From: Pelagibius sp964472095 | GTDB lineage: Bacteria; Pseudomonadota; Alphaproteobacteria; Kiloniellales; Kiloniellaceae | Length of the DNA: 64,000 bases | Direction: 5' to 3' | Assembly: GCA_964472095.1 (NCBI GenBank) | Contig: CAYYIV010000021.1 | Span: 13,077-77,076 of the forward strand | Shown: piece after piece, positions 28,530 through 39,701 of the stretch | Layout of the letters: every line of letters starts with the position of its first letter | Position numbering within the stretch: the stretch's first letter is position 1 | Made by a program: the position numbers and the translations under genes | The notes under the pieces: generated by a model | The model's database searches: none | Seen by the model: only the letters and a program-made list of their open reading frames with translations | What the model was told of the DNA's origin: nothing

Positions 28530-29855
28530 ATGCTGAGCTGGTGGCGTAAGGACCCCGAAGCGGGCCTGCCGGAGCGGGTGCGTGTGGCCGTGCGCGACCA
28601 GGAAGACGCCACCGAGCGGCTGATCTCCTGGGCGCAACTCGGCATCGTGCTCACCTTCGGCACGCTCTATTTCATTTCGCCAAAGCCTGCGGGCGTGGAC
28701 ATAGCCCCCGTGCCCTGGGCGCTCGGCATCTATCTGGCGTTGACCCTAGTGCGTCTCGCCTGGTCGCACCTCGGCCGCCTGCCCGACTGGTCGCTGGCGG
28801 TCTCGGTCTTCGTCGACGTCACTCTCCTGATGGTGCTGATCTGGAGCTTTCACATCCAGTACATGCAGCCGCCGTCGTTCTACCTGAAAGCGCCAACGCT
28901 GCTTTACGTCTTCATCTTCATCGCGCTCCGCGCGCTGCGCTTCGATGCGCGCTTCGTCATCCTGGCCGGGACGCTCGCCGCAGCCGGCTGGGGCGTTCTG
29001 ATCGCCTACGTGGTCTATGGAGATCCAAGCGACACCATGATCACGCGCGACTATGTCTCCTACCTGACCTCCAACGCCGTGCTGCTGGGTGCCGAATTCG
29101 ACAAGATCATCTCGATCCTGGTGGTCACAGGACTGATCGCCGTGGCTCTGGTCCGTGCCAAGGGGCTGCTGGTGCGCGCGGTCTCGGAGCAGACTGCCGC
29201 GCGCGAGTTGTCGCGCTTCTTCGCGCCGGAAATCGCCGAGCGCATCAAGGGCGCCGCGGACCACATCCTCGCCGGTAGCGGCGAGATGCGCGAGGCGGCC
29301 ATTCTCAATCTAGACCTGCGCGGTTTCACGCAGCTGGCCGGCGCACTGCCGCCGGGCGAGGTGATGGGCCTGCTGGCCGATTACCAGCAGCGCATGGTGC
29401 CGGTAATCCAGCGTCACGGCGGCAGCATCGACAAGTTCCTCGGCGACGGCATCATGGCGACCTTCGGGGCCGTACGCCCGTCGGACCGGCAAGCGGCCGA
29501 CGCGCTGGACGCTCTCGAGGCGGTAATGGCCGAGGCGGCGTCCTGGCAGCGTGACAGAGAGGGGCAGGGGCGCCACTGCCCGCAGGTGAACGGCGCTGTG
29601 GCCACCGGCCGGGTACTGTTCGGCGCGGTGGGCGACGACACTCGCCTGGAATACACCGTCATTGGCGACGCGGTGAACCTCGCCGCCAAGCTCGAGAAGC
29701 ACAACAAGGAACTCGGCGCGCGCGCTCTCTGCGACCGGGCCAGCTACGAACGCGCGTTGGCGCAGGGCTTCACGCCGGCGACGGAGAATCGCCACTTGGC
29801 AGCGGTGCAGGTCGCCGGCCTCGGCGAGCCTATCGACCTCGTCGTCATCGCCTGA
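28530..29855 (+). CDS. Membrane-anchored class III adenylate/guanylate cyclase
   Basis: A 441-aa protein with about six N-terminal transmembrane helices (35-205) and a C-terminal class III cyclase domain (about 250-435). Metal ligands are Asp262 in NLDLRGF and Asp306 in FLGDG. Substrate-specificity positions are Lys302 (DKFLGDG) and Thr376 (EYTVIGD), which favour ATP. The transition-state pair is Asn383 with Lys387 at the place of the usual arginine (NLAAKLEK), a conservative change. It should make cAMP at the inner membrane in response to an unknown signal. The nearest obvious receptor in this window is the stand-alone cyclic-nucleotide-binding protein at 44 kb. Confidence 0.9.
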   Translation: MLSWWRKDPEAGLPERVRVAVRDQEDATERLISWAQLGIVLTFGTLYFISPKPAGVDIAPVPWALGIYLALTLVRLAWSHLGRLPDWSLAVSVFVDVTLLMVLIWSFHIQYMQPPSFYLKAPTLLYVFIFIALRALRFDARFVILAGTLAAAGWGVLIAYVVYGDPSDTMITRDYVSYLTSNAVLLGAEFDKIISILVVTGLIAVALVRAKGLLVRAVSEQTAARELSRFFAPEIAERIKGAADHILAGSGEMREAAILNLDLRGFTQLAGALPPGEVMGLLADYQQRMVPVIQRHGGSIDKFLGDGIMATFGAVRPSDRQAADALDALEAVMAEAASWQRDREGQGRHCPQVNGAVATGRVLFGAVGDDTRLEYTVIGDAVNLAAKLEKHNKELGARALCDRASYERALAQGFTPATENRHLAAVQVAGLGEPIDLVVIA

Positions 29856-29861
29856 GCAGGC

Positions 29862-31022
29862 TCAGTTATAGGGGTCGGCGGCGTCGCGCAGGCCGTCGCC
29901 GAGGAAGTTGAAGGCCAGCACCACCAGGAACAGCGGGACGATCGGCAGCAGCAGCCAGGGATAAACCGCGACGACATTGAAGTCCTGCGCCTCGTAGAGC
30001 ACCACACCCCAGGAGGTGATTGGCGGACGCAGGCCGATGCCGAGGAAGGATAGCGCCGTCTCGCCCAGGATCGCCGTCGGGATGGAAACCGTCAGCGAAG
30101 CGATGAGGTGGCTGGTGAAGCTCGGCAGCAGGTGCCGCCCGATGATGCGCGTCGGCGACGCGCCCATCAGCTGCGCGGCGGTGGTGAAATCCTCCTCGCG
30201 CAGGGAAAGGAACTTGGCGCGCACCGCGCGGGCGAGTCCGGGCCACTCCAGAAAGCCGATGATAACGGAGATGCCGGCGAAGACGCCGATCGGACTCCAG
30301 GTCACTGGCAGCAGCGCGGAAAGCGTCATGAACAGCGGCAGCTCCGGGAAGGAGCGGATGATCTCGATGGTGCGCAGGGTGAGCGCATCGATGAAGCCGC
30401 CGTAGTAGCCGGCGACGCCGCCGATGACGATGCCGAGTACGAAGGAGATCATCGTGGCGATGAACGCGAGGGTGAGAGAGATGCGCGCGCCGTAGATCAC
30501 GCGGCTCAACATGTCGCGTCCCAGGCGGTCGGTGCCGAAGAGGAAGGCGGTGCCACCCTCGGCCGGGCAGAAGAAGTGCAGCTCGGCCTCGAACAGTCCC
30601 CACAGCTTGTAGCCGTCGCCGCGGCAGAAGAAGCGCAGCGGCTGCACCTTGTTGGGGTTCGGTTGATATTCCCGCGCCAGGTTCTCCATGTTCAGCTTGT
30701 AGTCGAAGCCATAGACGAAGGGGCCGATGAACTCGCCGTCGTGGAACAGGTGCAGCGCCTGCGGCGGCGCGTAGATGTGCTGGGTATGGCGATTATGCAG
30801 GTTGTAGGGGGCCAGGAACTCGCAGATCACCACGCCGATGTACATCAACAACAGGAAGGCGCCGGCCCAGACGGCGACGCGGTGGCGGCGGAAGCGCCAC
30901 CACACAATGCGCCACTCCGGCGCCTGGTAGTAGCGCTCCTGCTGCGGCGTCAGCCTCTCGACCGCGGCGGGGTCGAAGGGCGCCTCGTTCACATAATGCG
31001 GCAGGCGCTCGCGGTCGCTCAT
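29862..31022 (-). CDS. Oligopeptide-type ABC transporter permease (DppC/YejE-like)
   Basis: A 386-aa inner-membrane permease. The N-terminus has one membrane helix (about 50-70), then an unusually long periplasmic insert (about 75-165) rich in aromatic residues and containing two cysteines. The BPD-type permease core with five helices follows, bearing the EAA-like coupling loop AAQLMGASPTRIIGRHLLP. It ends PYN like DppC-type members. The insert is longer than in classical DppC and resembles the YejE/oligosaccharide-related branch. Its ATG overlaps the stop of the partner permease by 4 bp, indicating coupled translation. Confidence 0.88.
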   Translation of the reverse strand: MSDRERLPHYVNEAPFDPAAVERLTPQQERYYQAPEWRIVWWRFRRHRVAVWAGAFLLLMYIGVVICEFLAPYNLHNRHTQHIYAPPQALHLFHDGEFIGPFVYGFDYKLNMENLAREYQPNPNKVQPLRFFCRGDGYKLWGLFEAELHFFCPAEGGTAFLFGTDRLGRDMLSRVIYGARISLTLAFIATMISFVLGIVIGGVAGYYGGFIDALTLRTIEIIRSFPELPLFMTLSALLPVTWSPIGVFAGISVIIGFLEWPGLARAVRAKFLSLREEDFTTAAQLMGASPTRIIGRHLLPSFTSHLIASLTVSIPTAILGETALSFLGIGLRPPITSWGVVLYEAQDFNVVAVYPWLLLPIVPLFLVVLAFNFLGDGLRDAADPYN

Positions 31023-32017
31023 TTCGTCGCCCCTCCGCCCAGCCGGATGCGCGGATCGAGCACTGCCAGCAGCACGTCGGAGATGAAGACGCCGACCACC
31101 ACCAGCATGGCTTCGAACATCAGGAAAGCGCCGGCCAGATACATGTCCTGGCTCTGCAGGGAGCGCAGCAGCAGCGGCCCGTTGGTCGGCAGGCCCATGA
31201 CGATGGAGACCAGCGCGGCGCCGGAAACCATCGCCGGCAGGATCATGCCAATGTCGGCGATCACGTGGTTCAGCGACATGCGCAAGGGATACTTCAGGAT
31301 CACCTTCAGCGGCGACAGACCTTTGGCGCGCGCCGTCACCACGTACTGCTTCTGCAGTTCGTCCAGCATGTTCGCGCGCAGGCGGCGGATCATCGCCGCG
31401 GTGCCTGAGGTGCCGATGACGATCATCGGGATCCACAGGTGGTTGATCACCGACAGCGCCTTGCCGACCGACCAGGGTGCGTCGATGTACTGCGGATCCA
31501 TCAGACCACCGATGGACAGCCCGAACCAGAGGTGCAGGTAGTACATAAGAATGATGGCGAAGAGGAAGTTCGGCATGGCGAGGCCGAAGTAGCCGAAGAA
31601 GGTCGCCGCATAGTCGCCGGCGGAGTACTGCCTGACCGCCGAGTAGATGCCGATGGGGAAGGCCACGACGTAGGTGAACAGCGTGGTGGAAATCGCCAGC
31701 ACGGCGGTGAACCAGAAGCGGCTGCCGATGACGTCGGCGACCGGCAGTTCGAACTCGAAGGAATAGCCGAGGTCGCCCTGTAGCAGGCCGAAGAGCCACA
31801 GCCAGTACTGCTCGATCAGCGGCTTGTCGAGCCCGTACTGCTCACGCAGGAACGCGATGCGCGCCGGGTCGACGTTCTCGCCCTGTGCGCGCAGTTCGCT
31901 GATCATGGTTTCCAGGTAGTCGCCGGGCGGCAGCTGGATGATGACGAAAACCACCAGGCTGATGACCAGCAGGGTGGGGATCATCACCAGGACGCGGCGT
32001 GCGAAGTAGCTCAGCAT
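31019..32017 (-). CDS. Oligopeptide-type ABC transporter permease (DppB/YejB-like)
   Basis: A 332-aa permease with six predicted helices, beginning MLSYFARRVLVMIPTLLVIS, a typical DppB N-terminal helix. The conserved FGPLLQGDLGYS-like stretch appears as FGLLQGDLGYSFEF. The cytoplasmic coupling loop is TARAKGLSPLKVILKYPLR. It should pair with the downstream permease to form the membrane channel of a peptide or oligosaccharide importer. It starts 4 bp after the ATPase gene stop and overlaps the second permease, so the three genes form one unit. Confidence 0.9.
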   Translation of the reverse strand: MLSYFARRVLVMIPTLLVISLVVFVIIQLPPGDYLETMISELRAQGENVDPARIAFLREQYGLDKPLIEQYWLWLFGLLQGDLGYSFEFELPVADVIGSRFWFTAVLAISTTLFTYVVAFPIGIYSAVRQYSAGDYAATFFGYFGLAMPNFLFAIILMYYLHLWFGLSIGGLMDPQYIDAPWSVGKALSVINHLWIPMIVIGTSGTAAMIRRLRANMLDELQKQYVVTARAKGLSPLKVILKYPLRMSLNHVIADIGMILPAMVSGAALVSIVMGLPTNGPLLLRSLQSQDMYLAGAFLMFEAMLVVVGVFISDVLLAVLDPRIRLGGGATK

Positions 32018-32021
32018 GGGA

Positions 32022-34016
<1,995 letters not shown>

Positions 34017-34102
34017 GCTTACTTCTCTGGCCCCCTGCTCTTCGGTCGTACTGTCGTTCTGTTGGCAGCGTTTATAGGACGTTTGACGGCAAATCGCACC
34101 CG

Positions 34103-34624
34103 TCAGCTGGGCCCCGCTTCCTTGCCGCCGAGTTCTCCCGGGTCGATACCCAGCTCGACCAGGTTGCTGGCGGTGGCCGGGTCGAGTTCCAGCCCCCGGG
34201 CGCGCATGGCCGCCGCGGCGCGCCCGGCCAGCCAGTCGAAGTCCTCGATCGAGGATTCGAAGGTCATGGCGGCGCCCGCTCCCTTGAGAGTGAGCTGCAT
34301 GAAGCCGCTGCCGATCGGCCGCCACTTGCTGCGCCTTGTGCCGAAGTAGCGCAGGTTCATCGTGTCGATCCGGGTCCAGGGAATCACCCTGGTGGTGATG
34401 CCGCGGCAGGCGATTTCGTCGTCGGTCACGGCGACCCTCAGGCTGTGGCGATGGGCGGTGCGCAGGCCGAAAACCGCGAAGAGGCCGGCGAGCGAGCCGA
34501 AGATGGCAACGACCGGCAGGCTCGGTGGCACTGTCAGCAGGACGCCAAGGCCGACGAATAGGCCGGCGGCGCTGCGCAGGTAGTCGCCGACCAGCACGCG
34601 AAGGGGGTAGCGGAACTGCCTCAT
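34103..34624 (-). CDS. PH-like (bPH) domain membrane protein
   Basis: A 173-aa protein with two adjacent hydrophobic segments (about 15-32 and 34-52) followed by a beta-rich region of bacterial PH type (about 60-135). That region starts LRVAVTDDEIACRGI and contains the WTRIDTMNLRYF strand, similar to DUF304/YdbT-like modules. The C-terminus is a charged helix. It is the last gene of the minus-strand glycan unit; its ATG overlaps the deacetylase stop by 4 bp (ATGA). The role is unknown. A scaffold or sensor at the inner membrane would fit. Confidence 0.7.
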   Translation of the reverse strand: MRQFRYPLRVLVGDYLRSAAGLFVGLGVLLTVPPSLPVVAIFGSLAGLFAVFGLRTAHRHSLRVAVTDDEIACRGITTRVIPWTRIDTMNLRYFGTRRSKWRPIGSGFMQLTLKGAGAAMTFESSIEDFDWLAGRAAAAMRARGLELDPATASNLVELGIDPGELGGKEAGPS

Positions 34625-35430
34625 GCCGTTCTCTCGCCGGCCGCCGGCACAGTTGCGAAGACTTCGGCCGCCGACAGGAGGCGCACGGCGGGATGCCGCG
34701 CCAGGCGGTCCAGTAGCTCGGCGAGGAAATACCAGGCGTCGTCGTCGTGGACCTGGTGGTGGCTGAGGATGCCGCTGGGCTCCTCGGCGTCCGCCGTGCC
34801 GTGGCGCCGGGCGGCGAGATGGCCGGTCAGCAGTTCGACGGCTGCCTGCGCGCCGAGAAACCGGCGCTGCGGGCGCCACTGCAGGATGTCGAGGTGGCAG
34901 TTCACCTGATGCAGGCCCGTAGCAGGCGCCGCTGCGGCGCGGGCCTTGTAGGTCGACAGGCCGGTGAAGCCGAGGCCGGGCAGTTGTGTGACCAGGGCCG
35001 GGTCGATGCGGTTCCACGGCGGCACCAGCACCGGCCGGAAGCGGGTGCCGAAGAGGCTGGCCAGCCGGGCGCGGCCCCGGCGCAGTTCCTCGATCACCGC
35101 CGGGCGTTGTCCAGGGTCGACCAGCTCGCACTTCTTGGCTCCCGCCGGCGCGTGGTCGGCATGGGCGTAGCCATGCTGCAGCACGGTGGTATCGGTGGCT
35201 TGCTGCGCCGCTAGGACCGCCGCCAGGGCGGGCTCGACCTTGGCCGGGATGGCTGCCAGGGCCAGCGGCGCGCGGCTCGCTGCCGCGACGGCGAGAAGGC
35301 GCTCGAAGGCCGGGCTGGGCACATCGGCATCGTCGTCGCGCCACCACACTGCTGCCCGGCGGCCGGTTGCGCCCCAGGCTTCGAGCTCCCGCTCGAGCGG
35401 CTGCCAGACGCTGGTCTCGGCGCCCGTCAT
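34621..35430 (-). CDS. Polysaccharide deacetylase-like protein
   Basis: A 269-aa protein of the NodB-homology/polysaccharide-deacetylase superfamily. The first catalytic motif, normally TFDDG, appears as WWRDDDAD (29-36), keeping the metal-binding aspartates. The histidine motif is LQHGYAHADH, with His86 and His90 as ligands. The third motif is present as VPPWNRID. No signal peptide is visible, so it may act on a cytoplasmic nucleotide- or lipid-linked sugar. It overlaps both neighbours by 4 bp, and its position between glycosyltransferases suggests deacetylation of a glycan intermediate. Confidence 0.75.
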   Translation of the reverse strand: MTGAETSVWQPLERELEAWGATGRRAAVWWRDDDADVPSPAFERLLAVAAASRAPLALAAIPAKVEPALAAVLAAQQATDTTVLQHGYAHADHAPAGAKKCELVDPGQRPAVIEELRRGRARLASLFGTRFRPVLVPPWNRIDPALVTQLPGLGFTGLSTYKARAAAAPATGLHQVNCHLDILQWRPQRRFLGAQAAVELLTGHLAARRHGTADAEEPSGILSHHQVHDDDAWYFLAELLDRLARHPAVRLLSAAEVFATVPAAGERTA

Positions 35431-36620
35431 GCCGCAGCTTTCCGCAGCCGAGCGATCAGGTGGCGGGCGGTCTCCTCAGCGCCGTCCATGCGGAAGGGCA
35501 CCTTGCCATGGGCTCCGCCCTGGGCCAGGGCCCGGACGATGCCGTCGGCGAGGTGTGCCGGGTCGAGATCGGCTTCGTCGACCACGGTGACGAGGTTCTG
35601 TTCCGCGAGCACCCGGGCGCGCTGGGTCTGTTCGGTCTCGCTGCCGCCGGCGAAGGGTACCACCACGCCGGGCACGCCGCTGGCCAGCACCTCCATTAGG
35701 GTGTTGTAGCCGGCCTGGCTGATCGACAGACGGGCGCGGGTCAGCAGCTGCAGAAAGTCGCTGCGCGCCCGCTCCACCGTCACGCCGTTGGGCGCCGCCG
35801 CCACGATGGCCTGGAAGTCTGGCTCCGGCATGTTGGGGCCGATCAGCAGCCGCCAGGGCGCCTCGGCCAGCGGCGACAGCGGCTGTGCGGCGAGGGCACA
35901 GCGCAGCAGGGCGGCGCCAACCGCGCCGCCGCCGGCGGAAACGATGACCTCGCCGCTGCCCGGTCGGTCAGGGCCCGCGGCGGCATCGACCGCCCGGACG
36001 GCGGCCACCGCCTGGGCGGCCTCGGTGACGTAGCCGGTATAGTGCAGGCGCCCTGCCACGGCTTCGCTCTCCGGAAAGCTGTCCTCGAGGCGGAAGAAGT
36101 GCGGATCGCCATGCAGGTAGAGCAGGTCGAACTGGCGGGTGAAGCGCTCAAGCATCCAGGCGGTCTTCTCGGCGCGCTCCGGGCGGTTGACGATGTCGCG
36201 CAGTGAGCAGGCGATGAGCGCCGGCGGATCGGCGGTGCGCGCGGCCTCGATCAGCGGGTCGAGCTCGAAGCGCATCTTGCGCCGGCCGAAGGGATAGAGT
36301 TCGGTCATCACCACGCGCGGGCGGGTGCGGCGATAGACCGCCAGCAGCAGATCGCGTCGCCGCGCCTTCCAGGCGTCGTCGATTGGCCGATCTTGCGCGT
36401 CGAGGATGACGGCGAAGGTTTCGTCCTGGCTGCGCGCCGACGGCAGTTGCACCACCTCGATACCGTCGAGGCCGAGGCCGTTTACAGGCAGTCCGCCGGC
36501 AACGAAGACGACATTCAGCCCGGCGCGGCGGAAGGCGCGGGCCAGCACCGCGGCGCGCCGGATATGGCCGATGCCGAGGAGGTGCTGCACGTAGAGCAGG
36601 ACGTCAGCTCGCTCGCTCAT
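35427..36620 (-). CDS. GT-B glycosyltransferase, MurG-like (COG4671 type)
   Basis: A 397-aa predicted glycosyltransferase with GT-B fold. The N-terminal sugar-acceptor half begins VLLYVQHLLGIGHIRRAAVL, a pattern shared with the COG4671 group and distantly with MurG. The C-terminal nucleotide-binding half contains VSAGGGAVG and the SQAGYNTLMEVLASGVPGVVVPF segment, which holds the conserved Gly/Glu nucleotide-sugar motif. It should transfer a sugar from a UDP- or other NDP-donor. It overlaps the deacetylase and the phosphatase genes by 4 bp. A second COG4671-type enzyme closes the other end of the unit. Confidence 0.8.
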   Translation of the reverse strand: MSERADVLLYVQHLLGIGHIRRAAVLARAFRRAGLNVVFVAGGLPVNGLGLDGIEVVQLPSARSQDETFAVILDAQDRPIDDAWKARRRDLLLAVYRRTRPRVVMTELYPFGRRKMRFELDPLIEAARTADPPALIACSLRDIVNRPERAEKTAWMLERFTRQFDLLYLHGDPHFFRLEDSFPESEAVAGRLHYTGYVTEAAQAVAAVRAVDAAAGPDRPGSGEVIVSAGGGAVGAALLRCALAAQPLSPLAEAPWRLLIGPNMPEPDFQAIVAAAPNGVTVERARSDFLQLLTRARLSISQAGYNTLMEVLASGVPGVVVPFAGGSETEQTQRARVLAEQNLVTVVDEADLDPAHLADGIVRALAQGGAHGKVPFRMDGAEETARHLIARLRKAAA

Positions 36621-37219
36621 GGGCGCTGGCAGCCCGCCCGCAGGGGCAGGTTGAGGGCTTCGATGCGCGGCGTGCCGCCCGCGGCGAGAGTGAAAACCTG
36701 GACGCAGGCGTTGATCAGCTTTGCCGGCGGCTGGGCCTGCATGTCCCAGCCGCTGGCCAGGGCGTAGACGGCGCGGATCACGCCCTTGTGGGTGACGGCC
36801 ACCACGCTGCCCGCCGTCTCCGCCAGGCTTTCCAGCAGCGGCTGCAGGCGCTGCTGCACGTCGCGCGGGCTCTCTCCGCCGGGTGGTCGGAAGTCAAGGC
36901 CGCGGGCTTCGTTTGTGGCCATCTCGGCGCCGAACTCGGCGCGTAGGGCCGCCAGGGTCCGGCCTTCCCAGGCGCCCCAATCGGTTTCGATAAGGCGAGG
37001 CTCGGCGGCCACCGGGCCGCCGTGGAGGATCTCGGCGCTCTCTCGCGCGCGTGCGAGCGGGCTGCAGATCCAGCGCGCGTCGGTGGCGGACGGCGGCAGC
37101 ACCCAGCCGGCTACGGCGGCGCGTCCGGCCGGCGACAGCGGTGTGTTGCTGCGGCCCTGGATGCGTCCGGCTTCGTTCCAGGCCGTGGGGCCGTGGCGGA
37201 TGAGCAGCAGCCGGCTCAC
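36617..37219 (-). CDS. Histidine phosphatase (phosphoglycerate mutase-like)
   Basis: A 200-aa histidine-phosphatase-superfamily protein. The RHG motif is at 8-10 (LLIRHGPTAWNEAGRIQG), with His9 as the phospho-acceptor. Later motifs include Glu in ETDWGAWEGR and the second catalytic His in AVTHKGVIRAVY. The substrate could be a sugar phosphate or a lipid phosphate of the glycan pathway, a CobC-like compound, or a general metabolite. GTG 37219 overlaps the upstream glycosyltransferase stop (GTGA), so this is an integral part of the unit rather than an accidental neighbour. Confidence 0.85.
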   Translation of the reverse strand: MSRLLLIRHGPTAWNEAGRIQGRSNTPLSPAGRAAVAGWVLPPSATDARWICSPLARARESAEILHGGPVAAEPRLIETDWGAWEGRTLAALRAEFGAEMATNEARGLDFRPPGGESPRDVQQRLQPLLESLAETAGSVVAVTHKGVIRAVYALASGWDMQAQPPAKLINACVQVFTLAAGGTPRIEALNLPLRAGCQRP

Positions 37220-38346
37220 TTTCGGCTCGCCTCTTCCAGGATGGCGTTCAGTCGGCGGGCGGCGGCCAGCAGGCTGTGATGTTCGGCGATCGCCTGCGGG
37301 GCGGCGGCGCCCATCGCAAGGCGGCTCGCTTTCTGCGACAGCATCTCGCGCACGCTGGCGGCGAAGGTGGCCAGCCCGGGGTCGCTGAGGTAGCCGGTAA
37401 CGCCTTCGGCGACCACATTCTCCACCCCCGGGCTGCGCCCGGCGACGACCGGAACGCCGGCCGCCTGCGCCTCCAGCAGCACCATGCCGAAGGCTTCGTT
37501 GACCGCTGGCCAGACCAGCAGGTCGCAGGCGGCGTAGAGCGCCGGCATGACCTCCGGCTGCACCAGGCCGAGGAAGCGCACGCGACCCGGCAGGGCCCAG
37601 GTGAAAGCCTGGGTCACCGCGTCGCGGGCCTGGCCGTCCCCGGCCACGACCAGTTGCCAGGGGATGTCGGGAATGGCGCGCAGCGCCTGGGCCAGGATCT
37701 GGTACGACTTCAGCTTGTCGCCCGGGCGCATCATGGCGACGGCGAGCAGCCACGGCAGGTCGGGGTCGAGCTGTTGCTCGCTGGCCAGCACCGCGCGGTA
37801 GTCGTCGCGCAGCGGCCGCACCGCCTCGTAGGGCGCGGTATCGATGAAAGGCTTCAGCGCCCGCACCTTGCTCTGGTCCGGGATCAGCTTGGCGTCGAGC
37901 GGGTTGAGGGTCACCACCGCGGCGGCCAGGTCGAGCGCCTCCAGGACCGCGCGGTGGCTGGCCGCCCAGGGACCGCTGGCCCGCTTGTAGGCGACCGAGG
38001 CTTCGGCCACCACGTAGGGAATGCGCAGGGCGCGCGCCACCTTCGGGCCGATCCAGTCCGGCGCCTTGTAGTATAGGTGATAGGTGAACCAGAGTTGCGG
38101 GCGCCGCCGTGGCGGCAGGGTCTGATAGCGGCGGATCAGCCGCGCCGCAAGGGCGTCGCCGAGGCGCTGCAGCCGCTCCAGGCGCGCCGCGTTGCCCATC
38201 GGTTCGCGGCTGCGGAAGCGGCTCGCCAGATCCACCTCGTGCCCGGCCTGCTCCAGGGCCTGGACGATCATCCGCGCCATCTGGCGATCCCCGGAGGGAT
38301 TGCTGTGGGTCGGCGGCTTCAGCGGGGCATAGAACGCAATGCGCAT
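37216..38346 (-). CDS. Glycosyltransferase family 4 protein
   Basis: A 376-aa GT-B enzyme of the GT4 kind. The N-terminus MRIAFYAPLKPPTHSNPSGD is typical of the acceptor domain of a branch of GT4 enzymes. The donor half carries LVVAGDGQARDAV and the E-x7-E type segment around WPAVNEAFGMVLLEAQAAGVPVVAG, the latter being the nucleotide-sugar binding motif with two glutamates. It is likely retaining and cytoplasmic or membrane-associated. It starts 28 bp after the next glycosyltransferase gene stop. Confidence 0.88.
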   Translation of the reverse strand: MRIAFYAPLKPPTHSNPSGDRQMARMIVQALEQAGHEVDLASRFRSREPMGNAARLERLQRLGDALAARLIRRYQTLPPRRRPQLWFTYHLYYKAPDWIGPKVARALRIPYVVAEASVAYKRASGPWAASHRAVLEALDLAAAVVTLNPLDAKLIPDQSKVRALKPFIDTAPYEAVRPLRDDYRAVLASEQQLDPDLPWLLAVAMMRPGDKLKSYQILAQALRAIPDIPWQLVVAGDGQARDAVTQAFTWALPGRVRFLGLVQPEVMPALYAACDLLVWPAVNEAFGMVLLEAQAAGVPVVAGRSPGVENVVAEGVTGYLSDPGLATFAASVREMLSQKASRLAMGAAAPQAIAEHHSLLAAARRLNAILEEASRK

Positions 38347-38374
38347 GATGGCTTCGGGCGAGGAGTGATCGGAC

Positions 38375-39682
38375 TTATTCGGCGGCTTTGCCGGCCAGGC
38401 AACCGACGCCCTCTGCGCCGCTCAGCAGCCGCGCCAGAGTGTCGATTCCGCTCTTCATATCAAAATCCGCCCGCATGCGCTGCTGTCCTGCCTGCCCCAG
38501 CCGCCGGCGCTCGTCGGGGTCGGTGATCAGGCGGGCCAGCCTCGCCGCCAGCGCGGCCGGATCCTCCGGCGGCACCAGGGCGCCGGTCACCCCGTCGTCG
38601 ATCAACTCGGGGATCGCCGCCACCCGGGTGGCCAGGCAGGCGAGGCCCTGGCTCTGTGCTTCCATCAGCACGTTGGGCAGGCCGTCGCGGTCGCCATCCT
38701 TGGCGATGCGGCTGGCCAGCACGAAGAGGTCGGCGCCGCGGTACTGCGCCAGCACCTCGGCCTGGGCCTCGGCGCCCCGCCAGTCGATGCGACCGGCGAG
38801 ACCGAGCGCGGCGGCCTGGCGCTCCAGCGCAGGCCGGAGGGGGCCGCCGCCGACGTGGGTAAAGCGCCAGTGCAGATCGCCGGGTAGCGTGGCCAGGGCC
38901 GACAGAAGCAGGTCGTAACCCTTTTTCTCCACCGCCCGCCCGACCGACAACAGCCGCACTGGATCGGCCGGGTCGCTGCCGTCGGGCCCGCCTTGCGCCG
39001 GGGGTGCCGCGGCAAAACGATCGAGGTCGAGGCCGTGGTAGAGCAGGTTGACGCGCTCCGGCTGCGCCGCCAGGCCGCGCAGGTGGGCCGCCCCGAAGGC
39101 GGTGCAGGTGACCAGCCACCTGGCTTCCTCCAGTTTCTCGCGCTTTTCCCAGTCTGGGATGGTCCAGATGTCCTTGGCGTGGGCGGAAACGCTCCACGGC
39201 AGCCCGGTCATCATGGCGGCATAGCGGGTGACCGAGGCCGGGGTGTGCAGGAAGTGGGCATAGAGCTGCGTGACCGTGCCGGGCAGCTCCGCCGCCAGCA
39301 CGCAGGCCTGGCCGAAGCGGCGCAGGCGGTTCGGCGTCAGGTCGCGTCTGAGGTCGCGCAGGAAGGCCTGCCGGGCGCGCGCGTAGCCGGGCCGGCCACG
39401 GGCACTCCACCAGCCGCGCAGCACCCGGAGCGGCTCCTGATAGAGGTACTCCGGCAGGTAGCCGACCGGCGCGCGGATATCGTCGTGCACGGGGTGGCGT
39501 TTGCGGTCGGTCGGGTGGCGCAGGGAAACCAGCCGCAGCGCGAAGCCACGCCGCTCCAATGCCAGGATCTCCTGGGCGATGAAGGTCTCCGACAGGCGCG
39601 GATAGCCCTTGAGAATGACGGCGACGACACCGGCCCCCGGTGCCGCCGGGCGGCCGGCCGCGGTCGTGGTTTGGGGGCTCAT
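38375..39682 (-). CDS. Glycosyltransferase, GT4 family (colanic-acid-type)
   Basis: A 435-aa glycosyltransferase similar in layout to colanic-acid and exopolysaccharide enzymes. The N-terminal half contains KGYPRLSETFIAQEILALE, the hallmark of this branch. The donor half has the Rossmann stretch beginning RLLSVGRAVEKKGYDLLLSA and the Glu motif in GLPNVLMEAQSQGLACLATR. It probably adds a hexose or related sugar to a lipid-linked oligosaccharide. It is followed 28 bp later by the second GT4 gene and preceded by the COG4671-type enzyme 19 bp upstream. Confidence 0.87.
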   Translation of the reverse strand: MSPQTTTAAGRPAAPGAGVVAVILKGYPRLSETFIAQEILALERRGFALRLVSLRHPTDRKRHPVHDDIRAPVGYLPEYLYQEPLRVLRGWWSARGRPGYARARQAFLRDLRRDLTPNRLRRFGQACVLAAELPGTVTQLYAHFLHTPASVTRYAAMMTGLPWSVSAHAKDIWTIPDWEKREKLEEARWLVTCTAFGAAHLRGLAAQPERVNLLYHGLDLDRFAAAPPAQGGPDGSDPADPVRLLSVGRAVEKKGYDLLLSALATLPGDLHWRFTHVGGGPLRPALERQAAALGLAGRIDWRGAEAQAEVLAQYRGADLFVLASRIAKDGDRDGLPNVLMEAQSQGLACLATRVAAIPELIDDGVTGALVPPEDPAALAARLARLITDPDERRRLGQAGQQRMRADFDMKSGIDTLARLLSGAEGVGCLAGKAAE

Positions 39683-39701
39683 GACGGGAAAAACGCAGGC
39701 C

